Origin: Ralstonia mannitolilytica
GTDB taxonomy: Bacteria; Pseudomonadota; Gammaproteobacteria; Burkholderiales; Burkholderiaceae
DNA: 48,645 bases
Assembly: GCF_905397375.1 (NCBI RefSeq)
Contig: NZ_CAJPVG010000018.1
Location: forward strand, 1 to 48,645
Reading direction: 5' to 3'
The notes under the pieces are model-generated. The model ran no database searches and was not told the origin of the DNA. It was given only the letters and a program-made list of their open reading frames with translations. Below, piece after piece: positions 1 through 7,305 of this stretch. Every line of letters starts with the position of its first letter. Positions within the stretch are counted from its first letter, which is position 1. A program made the translations under genes and the position numbers.

Positions 1-2
1 CT

Positions 3-326
3 GCCCCCGCTGCCGCTGCAGCGCCGGCGGCTCCGGCACCTGCCGCTGCGGCGCCGGCTGCCGCCGCTGCACCGCAAGCCGCTGCCGGCGACGTCGGCAA
101 GAAGGTGTATGAATCGACCTGCCAGATGTGTCACGCCGCCGGCGTGGCAGGCGCCCCGAAGTTCGGCGACAAGGCCGCCTGGGCGCCGCGCATCGCCGAG
201 GGCAAGGCGAAAATGTATGACATCGCGCTGCACGGCAAGGGCGCGATGCCGCCCAAGGGCACGTACGCCGGCTCCGATGATGACGTGAAGGCCGCCGTCG
301 ATTACATGGCCGCTGCCGCCAAGTAA
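3..326 (+). CDS. c-type cytochrome, cytochrome c5 family (5' end outside window)
   Basis: Partial gene: the frame is open from base 3, so the start lies upstream of the window. The visible part begins with an Ala/Pro-rich linker of about 28 residues, then a single class I cytochrome c domain of about 75 residues. The haem site is CQMCH (CXXCH), and the likely distal Met ligand lies in GAMPPKG. The short domain with a Met in a G-x-MPPKG context fits the cytochrome c5 family, small periplasmic electron carriers. The low-complexity linker suggests a membrane anchor or second domain upstream. A rho-independent terminator follows 21 bases after the stop. The cytochrome call is secure; the exact subfamily and electron partner are inferred. 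Confidence 0.85.
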   Translation, partial: APAAAAAPAAPAPAAAAPAAAAAPQAAAGDVGKKVYESTCQMCHAAGVAGAPKFGDKAAWAPRIAEGKAKMYDIALHGKGAMPPKGTYAGSDDDVKAAVDYMAAAAK

Positions 327-346
327 CGGCCGCACTTTCCGCCAAG

Positions 347-371
347 AAGCCCGCCCCGCGCGGGCTTTTTT
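347..371 (+). terminator. Rho-independent terminator after the cytochrome gene
   Basis: A 6-bp perfect stem AGCCCG / CGGGCT with a 7-base loop is followed directly by a run of six T. It lies 21 bases after the cytochrome stop codon. Confidence 0.85.
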
Positions 372-498
372 ATCGGCTGTCGCGGCAGCGTTGTATGGCC
401 GGCACTTGGTTTGCTACGTCGATTCTCGATGTGCGGAGAACGCTGCAGCCCGCGGCAGCGCCCCGCACGCGCCAACGATGATGCACATGGAGGTTGCG

Positions 499-912
499 AT
501 GCGAAAAGCGCAAATGACGCCGGCCTGCTGGGTCGCGGCCGTGCTGGCTGTGGCCAGTTCGACGGTCGTGGCGGCGGACAACTGGGTCAAGCTGGCTCCG
601 CTGGCCGACAACGCCGGCACGCTGTATCTGGACAAGGACTCGATCGAACACAACAAGGACGGCACCGTGCGCGCCACCACACGCGATGCCTATGACGCGC
701 CGCGCAAGCTCTCCGACGGCAGGGCCTATCAGTACGACACGCGCACGTCGCTCTACGACTGCAAGAACGACCGCATCCTCCCCGTGAGCGCGCTGATCCA
801 GGACAGCCAGCACGGCACGGTGCTTACCAAGACCATCGACGGCCCGCGCTGGGAAGCCATCGTGCCGCATTCCGAAGGCGAGGCGATCCTGCGCGCCGTG
901 TGTCAGAAGTAA
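499..912 (+). CDS. Small exported protein, surface-adhesin protein E-like
   Basis: A protein of 137 residues with a Sec signal peptide (MRKAQMTPACW, then a hydrophobic stretch ending near VVAA at residues 20-24). The mature part begins NWVKL and has the pattern LYLDKDSIEHNKDG, then a Tyr-Asp-Cys strand and a C-terminal Cys. This resembles the betaproteobacterial 'surface-adhesin protein E' family (PF16747), whose members are small secreted or periplasmic proteins, mostly of unknown role. The ATG at 499 was chosen because GGAGG lies 5 bases upstream and it opens directly into the signal peptide; longer starts would add a non-signal leader. It is monocistronic between the cytochrome terminator and a convergent gene. 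The family assignment is by memory of the pattern and is moderately sure. Confidence 0.7.
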   Translation: MRKAQMTPACWVAAVLAVASSTVVAADNWVKLAPLADNAGTLYLDKDSIEHNKDGTVRATTRDAYDAPRKLSDGRAYQYDTRTSLYDCKNDRILPVSALIQDSQHGTVLTKTIDGPRWEAIVPHSEGEAILRAVCQK

Positions 913-936
913 AGCCGGCGCGGGAAGGGCCGGGCG

Positions 937-2010
937 CTATTGGATGGACGCTGCCGGCGCCAGGTCGACGCGTAGCGTCCCATCCGCATCCATGCGCGTG
1001 GTGCCGCGCGCGGCGGCCTCGCGGTAGTGATACAGGTCGAAGCGCAGCGGCCCGCGCGTCGACGTATCGGTGACGAGCACGCGGCTGTTGGTCACCAGCA
1101 CGTTGTACATCTTCAGGTCACCGGACTGGATCCAGATGCGGCTCTCGGCATCGGTCGGAGCGGGCGCGCACAGGGCCGGTGCCGGGCCAAAGCCGAGCAC
1201 GAGCCCGTCGGGCGTCACGCGCGCCGTCTTCATCTGGCCGATCAGCCGGGGCGGCGGGAAGACCGTGTACTGATCGAGCACCATGGTGTTGCCCTCCAGC
1301 TTGGCGCCGCCGCGGTCCAGTGGCGCGAGCTGCGACAGCTGCAGCCCCAGCGCCTTGAGCAGCGCCAGCGTCTGGATGCCCATCACGCGCGCCTCGGTCG
1401 GCGTGTAGACGAGATAGCGCGACTCCTTCAACTCCAGGGTGCCGCGCATGCCGAACGGCATCCACACGCCGGGAACATGGTTGCGCAGCTTGAGCCCGCC
1501 CGATACGTCGAGCACACCATCGCCCGGCGTGAGCGACAACGCATTGAGCGAGCGCGGGGAATAGTCCAGCAGGTACGTATTGAACAGCGCGTCGAGCGAC
1601 GCCTTGGGTACCGTCACATCGCCGCCGAGGATGCGGATGTCGAACTGGCCCGGATCGTCCAGATCGACCGCCTGCCCCGGCGTGCGCGGCACGAGTTGCG
1701 CGGTGAGCTGGTGCACGTGAAAGCCGATGTCGCCAGTGATGCGGAAATCGACATTGCGCATCTGCACGACGGGCGGTGCGGTGCCGGAATTGCGGGCCAC
1801 GGCCGGGCCGCTCGCGTTGGGCGCACCGGAGGACGGATCGCAGCGCTGCGTCCATTGCTGGCGCGCGGTGTCGAGCGTCTTGCGCTGGGCGCTAGCCATG
1901 GGCGCTTCGGCGGCACGGCCGAGGGCGCTCGCCACGAGGGCGGCCAAGCCGAGTGCCACCAGCGCTAGGCGCAGCGTCAACGCGGCGAAGGTGAGGGCGG
2001 AGGCGATCAT
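937..2010 (-). CDS. Envelope protein of unknown function, second of a tandem paralogous pair
   Basis: 357 residues with an N-terminal hydrophobic segment (about residues 5-32), probably a signal peptide or anchor. The rest is rich in short amphipathic strands: VDFRITGDIGFHVHQL, a conserved LDALFNTYLL, then GVLDVSGGLKLRN and FGMRGTLEL. The same order occurs in the upstream neighbour (VDFRFDGGVGFVIDEL, MAALFNTVVF, NALDMHAEMRRRG, IELRGPLVL), so the two are paralogues. The start ATG overlaps the neighbour's stop (ATGA), with GGAGG eight bases upstream, indicating translational coupling. The strand-rich layout recalls lipid-binding or AsmA-like envelope proteins, but that is only a resemblance. 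The function is unknown to me. Confidence 0.7.
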   Translation of the reverse strand: MIASALTFAALTLRLALVALGLAALVASALGRAAEAPMASAQRKTLDTARQQWTQRCDPSSGAPNASGPAVARNSGTAPPVVQMRNVDFRITGDIGFHVHQLTAQLVPRTPGQAVDLDDPGQFDIRILGGDVTVPKASLDALFNTYLLDYSPRSLNALSLTPGDGVLDVSGGLKLRNHVPGVWMPFGMRGTLELKESRYLVYTPTEARVMGIQTLALLKALGLQLSQLAPLDRGGAKLEGNTMVLDQYTVFPPPRLIGQMKTARVTPDGLVLGFGPAPALCAPAPTDAESRIWIQSGDLKMYNVLVTNSRVLVTDTSTRGPLRFDLYHYREAAARGTTRMDADGTLRVDLAPAASIQ

Positions 2011-3095
2011 GGCGCGGTCCTCCGGGCGAGGTGTACGGCAGGCCTGGCGGTTTTCGGCGTCTGCCCCGCGGCGAGCGTGCCGAACGACGGCATCCGCACG
2101 CGGATGCCGCCATCGGGCGAAAACCGCAGCGAGCCGGCCACGAGCTGGTCGCGGTAACGGTACAGGTTGAAGACGAACGGCCTGGCCGGATCGGCAACCA
2201 CGATGTCGATGCGCGCGTTCATCGGCATCGAGCGCATGAAGCGGATGTCGCCGCCGCGGAAGAGGATGTACGGGCGCTGCGCATCGGAGGCGTTGGCCAA
2301 CGGCGGCATCTGCGGACGGCCGTCGCCGATCTGCATGACGAGCCCGTCGCGCGTGACGCGGATGGCAGAGAGCTTGAGGTCCAGCGCTGGCGGCGGAAAC
2401 AGCCTGGGCACCTGCATGACGATCTCGCTGCCGGCCAGCTGCACCGACGGCGTGGATACCGGCAGCAGGTCGGCCAGTTCGATGCGCGCGGCGCCCATCA
2501 GCGGGCCCGCGTCCTGGCCGCGCACCTTGACCACGTTGGGCCGGAACACGATGGTCTGCGGGTCGCGCAGCACGAGCGGGCCGCGCAGCTCGATCGGCAC
2601 CCATGCGCCGCGGCGGCGCATCTCGGCGTGCATGTCCAGCGCGTTGTCCTCCAGCGAGAACCTGAAGTTGCGCAGGGGCGGGTCACTGCGCGGCCCGCGC
2701 GCAAAGACCACGGTGTTGAACAACGCGGCCATGCTGTCGGCCGTCACGCGCACCGTCCCGTTCACTGGCTGCAGCGTGTACGACGACACATCATCGAGCC
2801 ACACGGGATCGCCCGCCTCACGTGGCACCATGCGTAGCGCCAGTTCATCGATCACGAAGCCCACACCGCCGTCGAAGCGGAAATCCACATGCCGCAGATA
2901 CGAGATCGCATCGGGCTGCCCCGAATCGCGCAACGTCACCGGCCGCACCGCGCGCGTGGCCAGCGCTCCGGCCTGAAACGGCGCCCGCGCCTGCGCCCGG
3001 GCATCTTCCAGCTGCTTGGCCTTCTCCGCCTCGATGCCGCCGTGGTCGTCCCCCGCACTGGCACAGCTCTGCAGCAACAACGCCGTCATCAACAC
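2007..3095 (-). CDS. Envelope lipoprotein of unknown function, N-terminus split by an inserted repeat
   Basis: The body is about 360 residues and paralogous to the downstream gene. It opens with LLLQSC, a good lipobox, so the ancestral product was a lipoprotein. In the present sequence the only nearby starts are GTG 3095 and ATG 3089. These give a signal peptide with no positive charge and only 6-8 residues before the Cys, which is too short. The frame continues upstream into an inserted repeat with no plausible start close by. The ancestral start survives beyond the repeat at ATG 3474: MNAPVAGWF reads in the correct frame into RVAGVLMTALLLQSC once 340 bases are removed. The gene is therefore probably impaired for export, though the body is intact and could be translated from 3089 (GGGG five bases upstream). 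Confidence 0.6.
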   Translation of the reverse strand: MLMTALLLQSCASAGDDHGGIEAEKAKQLEDARAQARAPFQAGALATRAVRPVTLRDSGQPDAISYLRHVDFRFDGGVGFVIDELALRMVPREAGDPVWLDDVSSYTLQPVNGTVRVTADSMAALFNTVVFARGPRSDPPLRNFRFSLEDNALDMHAEMRRRGAWVPIELRGPLVLRDPQTIVFRPNVVKVRGQDAGPLMGAARIELADLLPVSTPSVQLAGSEIVMQVPRLFPPPALDLKLSAIRVTRDGLVMQIGDGRPQMPPLANASDAQRPYILFRGGDIRFMRSMPMNARIDIVVADPARPFVFNLYRYRDQLVAGSLRFSPDGGIRVRMPSFGTLAAGQTPKTARPAVHLARRTAP

Positions 3096-3106
3096 CCCGG
3101 CAACCC

Positions 3107-3459
3107 GAAACCACCCGGCCCACCCCTGCCCGCCGACGGTTTGGCCGTACCCTGCCCTATGGGGCGCCTTGAATTTTCGTAGGCGGGCGGAAAAAAGAGG
3201 GGGAACTGTCTGAGCGAAGCGAGTTTTCCACGTCCCCTCTGTGCGACACAAATTCAAGGGGAAGTCGCCATCCTGGGCACGCCTTTCTTTGCTTACCTGT
3301 CTTTGGCAAGACAAAGCAAGTAGGTCGGACCCGGCAGGGGACGAAACAAGCGATGCACCCATACCGCCCGCAGACGGCGAGCCGAGCAGCCAACGCAAAT
3401 GCAACACCGATTCCCACATCGACGGTCTCCTCGTCGTGAGAGGCCGGAAACCACCCGGC
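3107..3459. mobile_element. Inserted non-coding repeat (copy A) with 13-bp flanking duplication
   Basis: The 13-bp sequence GAAACCACCCGGC occurs at 3107-3119 and again at 3447-3459, bracketing 327 bases. Positions 3134-3350 match, in inverted orientation, a second copy at 35690-35905 of almost the same length. Inside are a 10-bp inverted repeat CCTTGAATTT (3167-3176) / AAATTCAAGG (3250-3259) and nested arms AGAGGGG / CCCCTCT around a conserved apical segment. There is no transposase and no believable ORF. Removing one duplication copy plus the insert restores a lipoprotein signal peptide in frame, so this looks like a past insertion. I see no clear terminal inverted repeats, so the mechanism is unknown. 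Confidence 0.75.
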
Positions 3460-3474
3460 GACTGGCGCGTTCAT
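3447..3474 (-). pseudogene. Severed start of the upstream lipoprotein gene
   Basis: Reading the minus strand from ATG 3474 gives MNAPVAGWF plus one base, ending in the 13-bp duplication. Joined to the distal copy of the duplication it continues as RVAGVLMTALLLQSC in the frame of the gene body. AAGGTG lies about ten bases upstream as a possible ribosome site. From here translation now runs into the repeat. The start lies 41 bp from the divergent MerR start. Confidence 0.65.
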
Positions 3475-3502
3475 GGCGATCCGTCACCTTGCCGCGCTCG
3501 TG

Positions 3503-3508
3503 TAGAAT
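3503..3508 (+). promoter_or_regulatory. -10 element of merR-family gene, likely leaderless transcript
   Basis: TAGAAT (five of six consensus bases) ends 7 bases before the ATG at 3516, placing the expected transcription start at or next to the start codon. No Shine-Dalgarno sequence is present. The -35 match is weak. Confidence 0.45.
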
Positions 3509-3515
3509 TTTTTCC

Positions 3516-4334
3516 ATGCCCGCCCGCAAACCAACCGGCGATGCCGGTCCGCCCGCTGCTCAACCTGCCCGTGAGTTCACCATCGATGAACTCGCGCGCG
3601 CGGCTGACACCACCGTCCGCAACGTCCGCTCGTACCAGGACCGCGGCCTGATCGATCCGCCCGAGCGTCGCGGGCGCGTGGGCATTTATACGCAGGCGCA
3701 TCTCGGCCGGCTCAAGCTCATCAACCATCTGCTGGCGCGCGGCTACACGCTCGCCAACATCCAGGAACTGCTCAAGGCCATCGTCGAGGGCCACGACCTG
3801 CGCTCGATCCTCGGGCTCGAATCGGCCATCAGCAGCCCGTGGTCGGACGAGGCGCCCAAGCACTATTCGCTGCTGGCGCTGGCCAAGCTGTTCGGGCGCT
3901 CCATGTCACGCGAGGCGCTGGGGCGGGCCATCTCGCTTGGCCTGCTCGAGCCTGACGGCCTGGGCTATCTCGCGCGCAGCCCCAAGGCGCTGATGGCCGG
4001 CGCGCAGATGGCCAAGGCCGGCTTCCCGCTGGTCGAAGTGCTCGACATCATCGAGCGTGCCCGGCCGCATACGCAGGCGGTGGCCGATGACCTGGTCTCC
4101 ATGGTCGTGCGCGAACTCGACAAGTACGGCAGCGATCTGCCGCCGGTCGAAGACGTGCCGCGTCTGGTCGACGTGATCTGGCGCATCCGCCCGCTGGCGC
4201 TGGTGGCGGTCGAAGCCGAGTTGATGCGCGCGCTGGAGATCGCCGCCAACAAGTACCTCGGCGACCGCGTGGCGCAAGTCATCGAGCACATGCACGAGCC
4301 GTCGGGCCAGTCGCCCGCGTCGGACAAGGGTTAG
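3516..4334 (+). CDS. MerR-family transcriptional regulator
   Basis: 272 residues. The N-terminal winged helix-turn-helix (about residues 19-88) has the family pattern FTIDELARAADTTVRNVRSY, then DRGLIDPPERRGRVGIY and HLGRLKLINHLLARGYTLANI. The C-terminal effector region (about 100-260) is long, helical and contains no cysteine, so this is not a thiol metal sensor of the MerR/CueR/ZntR kind. A small organic ligand is more likely. The start was chosen by the domain boundary and the -10 element just upstream. It is divergent from the disrupted lipoprotein gene and convergent with the monooxygenase operon; either could be its target. Nothing in the sequence decides between them. Confidence 0.85.
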   Translation: MPARKPTGDAGPPAAQPAREFTIDELARAADTTVRNVRSYQDRGLIDPPERRGRVGIYTQAHLGRLKLINHLLARGYTLANIQELLKAIVEGHDLRSILGLESAISSPWSDEAPKHYSLLALAKLFGRSMSREALGRAISLGLLEPDGLGYLARSPKALMAGAQMAKAGFPLVEVLDIIERARPHTQAVADDLVSMVVRELDKYGSDLPPVEDVPRLVDVIWRIRPLALVAVEAELMRALEIAANKYLGDRVAQVIEHMHEPSGQSPASDKG

Positions 4335-4425
4335 TGTCTCCGGCGCGCCCATGCGTCGGGTGCGCCTTATCTATTTCTAGTTTGATCCCGATACCACGGG
4401 TGCCGCAGGCGTTTTGAATGCCTGT

Positions 4426-5322
4426 TCAGGAACCGGCCGCGCCGGCTGTCGACAGCTTGCGGCGGATCGACGGCGACGGTGCTTCGCCATGGGCTGCGGC
4501 ATAGGCTTCGATCTCCGAGATCAGCTTGGGCAGGCGTTCCAGCGCGGCGCGGTTGTCCTCGTCCCACGGGTGGAACGACGGCCGGAAGAAATCGAAGAAC
4601 TCGGGGATGATCTTGCGCAGCGGCGCCGGGTGAATCCACAGAAAGTGGAACGCTTTGCCGAGGCCCAGGAATTTGTGCTTGATGGTGCGGTCGGCAAAGA
4701 TCAGCCGCAGGTGCACGTAGAACACCATTGCCCAGAAGGTCAGGGTCGTCAGCACCATCGTCAGCGTGCGCGTGAGGTAGCGGCCCACGCCCGGCTTGAT
4801 GGCGAGGTTCCATACGTCGTAGCTGACGGCCTTGTGCTCGGTTTCTTCCATGGCGTGCCACAGCCAGACCTGGCGGTAACCGGGCTCGGAGTTGCGGCCC
4901 AGGCCGTCTTCATTGGCGAGCACCTGGCCGGCCAGCATGGCGGTGTAGTGCTCCAGCGCCACCGTCACCGCCAGCTGGTGCGACTTCGGCGTGTACTTGC
5001 GCAGCAGGTTCAGGAACTTGCCGACAAAGCGGTCGATGCGCGTGGCGGGCAGGCCGGCGCGATCGAGCAGGTCGTTGTACAGCACGTGCTCGCGCGTGTG
5101 CATGGCTTCCTGCCCGATGAAGCCGGCCACGGCCTGCTTGAGTTCGGGATCGGTCACCAGGTGGCGGTAGTTGCGCACGCTGTCCATGAAGAAGCGCTCG
5201 CCGGTCGGGAAGAAGATCGACAGCGCGTTCAGGAAGTGGGTCACGTGCGGGCCTCGCTCGTGCCAGTTGCTGATGCGATCAGCCGGCAGGTGAGGATGCA
5301 CGTCGCGGCGGACTGGCATCAT
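4426..5322 (-). CDS. Predicted metal-dependent hydrolase, PF10118 family
   Basis: 298 residues matching the PF10118 family as I recall it. Helical segments carry repeated Glu/His motifs: FIGQEAMHTREH, then ALEHYTAMLAGQ, then HAMEETEHKAVSYDVW. These resemble the E-x-x-H pairs of ferritin-like di-metal proteins, so a bound metal centre is likely. A hydrophobic stretch near residues 185-215 suggests membrane association. Last gene of the four-gene operon. ATG 5322 has AGGAG eight bases upstream and overlaps the stop of the hydrolase (ATGA), indicating coupling. In other bacteria such proteins are often found with FAD monooxygenases and SDR enzymes. The enzymatic reaction is not established. Confidence 0.75.
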   Translation of the reverse strand: MMPVRRDVHPHLPADRISNWHERGPHVTHFLNALSIFFPTGERFFMDSVRNYRHLVTDPELKQAVAGFIGQEAMHTREHVLYNDLLDRAGLPATRIDRFVGKFLNLLRKYTPKSHQLAVTVALEHYTAMLAGQVLANEDGLGRNSEPGYRQVWLWHAMEETEHKAVSYDVWNLAIKPGVGRYLTRTLTMVLTTLTFWAMVFYVHLRLIFADRTIKHKFLGLGKAFHFLWIHPAPLRKIIPEFFDFFRPSFHPWDEDNRAALERLPKLISEIEAYAAAHGEAPSPSIRRKLSTAGAAGS

Positions 5323-6365
5323 GGGCGGTTCTCCTGGAATGTGGTTTCTGAAAGGCGCGTCGATGCGCGCCCCTGATCGAGGAATGCACAGAGGTCGGTC
5401 CCCACGCGGACGGGGTCTTCCTCCATCGGGATATGGCCGAGCGCCGGGTACATGCGCAGCGTGGCGCCGGGAATGCGGCGGGCGAATTCGCCGGCATGCG
5501 CGGGCGGGATCCACCGGTCGCGCTGGCCCCAGAGGATGAGCGTGGGCACTCGGATCGAGGCCAGCCCGCTGGTATCGACATCGTCAAAGCGGAACTTCGG
5601 CACCATCTTGCCGATGGCCTGTCGTGCACCGTCGGCATAGAAGAAATCGGCGTAGCGGCGCAGCGTGGGTTCGGACACGCGCGACGGGTCGCCATACACA
5701 TCACGCGTGGCGGCGCGGATGATCCCCTCGGGCAGCATCCACGGCGACGTCATCCGCACGCCAATGTGATTGAACAGATCGATGTAGATCGGCAGCTTCA
5801 TCGGGAAGCCGGCGGAGTCGATCAGCACGAGCTTCTCGACGCGGCCCGGGTGCCGCACGGCAAAATCCCACGACACCATGCCGCCCAGCGAATTGCCGAT
5901 CAGCGTGAGTTTCGACAGGCCGAGCGTGTCGACAAACGCGTCGATGAAGTCGCGGTACAGCGGCAGCTCCATCGTGCGCGGGCGGCCCTGTGCATCGCGC
6001 AGCGGGCCGGTGATGCCGAACGGCGGCAGGTCGAGCCGGATCACGCGGTAGCGCCGCGTGAGCTGCGGCAGCACGCCGTCCCACGTATGCAGCGACGCGC
6101 CAAAACCGTGGATCAGCAGCAATGTGCCTTCGGCGTTGGCAGCGCCTTCGTCGGTGTAATGCACGCGCGTGCCCATCAATGGCAGGTAGCGCGATTGCGG
6201 CTTGGCGTAACGTGCGATCAGCACGTCGCGGCCGATGCTGCGCAGGCCGATGCGGCCGGGGCGCAGCATCGCGCGCGCGACGTGCAGCAGGTTCGCGCGC
6301 GGGGGGCTGGCGAACGTTTCTCCGGAGACCGCATGGAGCGGCGGGTGGGACGCGACGGTCTTCAT
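5319..6365 (-). CDS. Alpha/beta-fold hydrolase (esterase-like)
   Basis: 348 residues. The core begins with VHYTDEGA and LLIHGFGAS (oxyanion-hole region, about 84-91). The nucleophile elbow is GNSLGG with Ser159. The other likely triad members are Asp283 in GQRDRW and His311 in ALGHIP. A lid region lies at about 185-250. The roughly 60-residue N-terminal extension is longer than in a minimal hydrolase. It lies 15 bp downstream of the SDR gene and overlaps the next gene by four bases. Next to a Baeyer-Villiger-type monooxygenase the natural reading is hydrolysis of the ester or lactone it forms. That role is inferred from context; the fold and triad are visible. Confidence 0.85.
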   Translation of the reverse strand: MKTVASHPPLHAVSGETFASPPRANLLHVARAMLRPGRIGLRSIGRDVLIARYAKPQSRYLPLMGTRVHYTDEGAANAEGTLLLIHGFGASLHTWDGVLPQLTRRYRVIRLDLPPFGITGPLRDAQGRPRTMELPLYRDFIDAFVDTLGLSKLTLIGNSLGGMVSWDFAVRHPGRVEKLVLIDSAGFPMKLPIYIDLFNHIGVRMTSPWMLPEGIIRAATRDVYGDPSRVSEPTLRRYADFFYADGARQAIGKMVPKFRFDDVDTSGLASIRVPTLILWGQRDRWIPPAHAGEFARRIPGATLRMYPALGHIPMEEDPVRVGTDLCAFLDQGRASTRLSETTFQENRP

Positions 6366-6380
6366 CGATCGGCTCCGGGG

Positions 6381-7271
6381 CTATTTGGCGCGGGCGGTGG
6401 CGGGCGCGGTGTCTTCGCGCAGCGCCTTCTTGCGGGTGCGGCGGGCTTCGCGCACGACCAGCGCCTGGTAGGCGGCCGGCAGAATGCGCGCCATGGCGTC
6501 GGCGGCGTAGGCGTCGGGCCCGATCAGCACGCGGCGCTTGTTCTTGCGCACGCCGTCGAGGATCACCTGCGCAGCCTTCTCCGGCGTGGTGATGAAGAAC
6601 TTCTCGAACTCGGCCTTGCCTTGCTGCTCGTCGCGCACGAGAAAGCCGTTCATGCTCGGCGACACGCGGCTCGACTTGGCGATGTTGGTCTTGATGCCGC
6701 CCGGGTGCACGCACGTGGCCGACACGCCGCAGTTCATCAGGTCGAGCTCTTGCCGCAGCGCTTCCGTATAGCCGCGCACCGCGTACTTGCTGGCGTTGTA
6801 CGCGCCCATGCCGGGCTGCGCGAAGATGCCGAAGATGCTCGACGTGTTGACGATGTGCCCGTTGCCGCTCGCCTTGAGCAGCGGCAGGAACGCCTTGGTG
6901 CCATGCACCACGCCCCAGAAATTGATGTTCATGATCCAGGCGAGGTCATCGTCTTCCATGCCTTCGATCGTGCTCGACAGCGCCACGCCGGCGTTGTTGA
7001 AGATCAGGTTGACCTTGCCGTGCGCGGCCGCCGCTTCTTCGGCCCAGCGGTACACCGCGCCGCGGTCGGCCACGTCGACGGCATGCGTGGTCACGCGGAT
7101 GCGGTCGCCCTCATGTGCGCGGATGAGGTTCACGGTCTGCGCGAGCGCCGCTTCGTTGCGATCGGCGAGCGCGAGGTGGCAGCCCTCGCGCGCCAGCGCC
7201 AGCGCCAGCGCGCGGCCGATGCCCGACGCGGCACCGGTGATGGCGGCAACCTGGTTGTTGAATGACTTCAT
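6381..7271 (-). CDS. Short-chain dehydrogenase/reductase (SDR)
   Basis: 296 residues with the classical SDR motifs: cofactor loop TGAASGIG (12-19), NNAG (92-95), catalytic Ser at 144/145 in NTSS, and YNASK with Tyr158 and Lys162. Asp37 after beta-2 (ALADRNE) suggests NAD preference. A C-terminal extension of about 50 basic residues goes beyond the usual 250-residue domain, as in the acetoin-reductase-like SDRs found with flavin monooxygenases. It lies between the monooxygenase (34 bp upstream) and the hydrolase (15 bp downstream). It would oxidise a secondary alcohol to the ketone substrate of the monooxygenase, or act on the released alcohol. The substrate is not deducible. Confidence 0.88.
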   Translation of the reverse strand: MKSFNNQVAAITGAASGIGRALALALAREGCHLALADRNEAALAQTVNLIRAHEGDRIRVTTHAVDVADRGAVYRWAEEAAAAHGKVNLIFNNAGVALSSTIEGMEDDDLAWIMNINFWGVVHGTKAFLPLLKASGNGHIVNTSSIFGIFAQPGMGAYNASKYAVRGYTEALRQELDLMNCGVSATCVHPGGIKTNIAKSSRVSPSMNGFLVRDEQQGKAEFEKFFITTPEKAAQVILDGVRKNKRRVLIGPDAYAADAMARILPAAYQALVVREARRTRKKALREDTAPATARAK

Positions 7272-7305
7272 GGCGTGTCTCCTGATGGCCGGTGCGCGTC
7301 AGAGG

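Noticed and set aside
3157..3474. 105-residue minus-strand ORF starting MNAPVAGWF
   Set aside because: Only the first nine residues are ancestral coding sequence; the rest is translation of the inserted repeat.
3399..3515. Longer N-terminus for the MerR-family protein
   Set aside because: The extra residues are from the repeat edge and lipoprotein start region; the -10 box lies inside them, and the family domain begins after 3516.
5433..7265. 610-residue plus-strand ORF
   Set aside because: Antisense to hydrolase and SDR genes that have full catalytic motifs.
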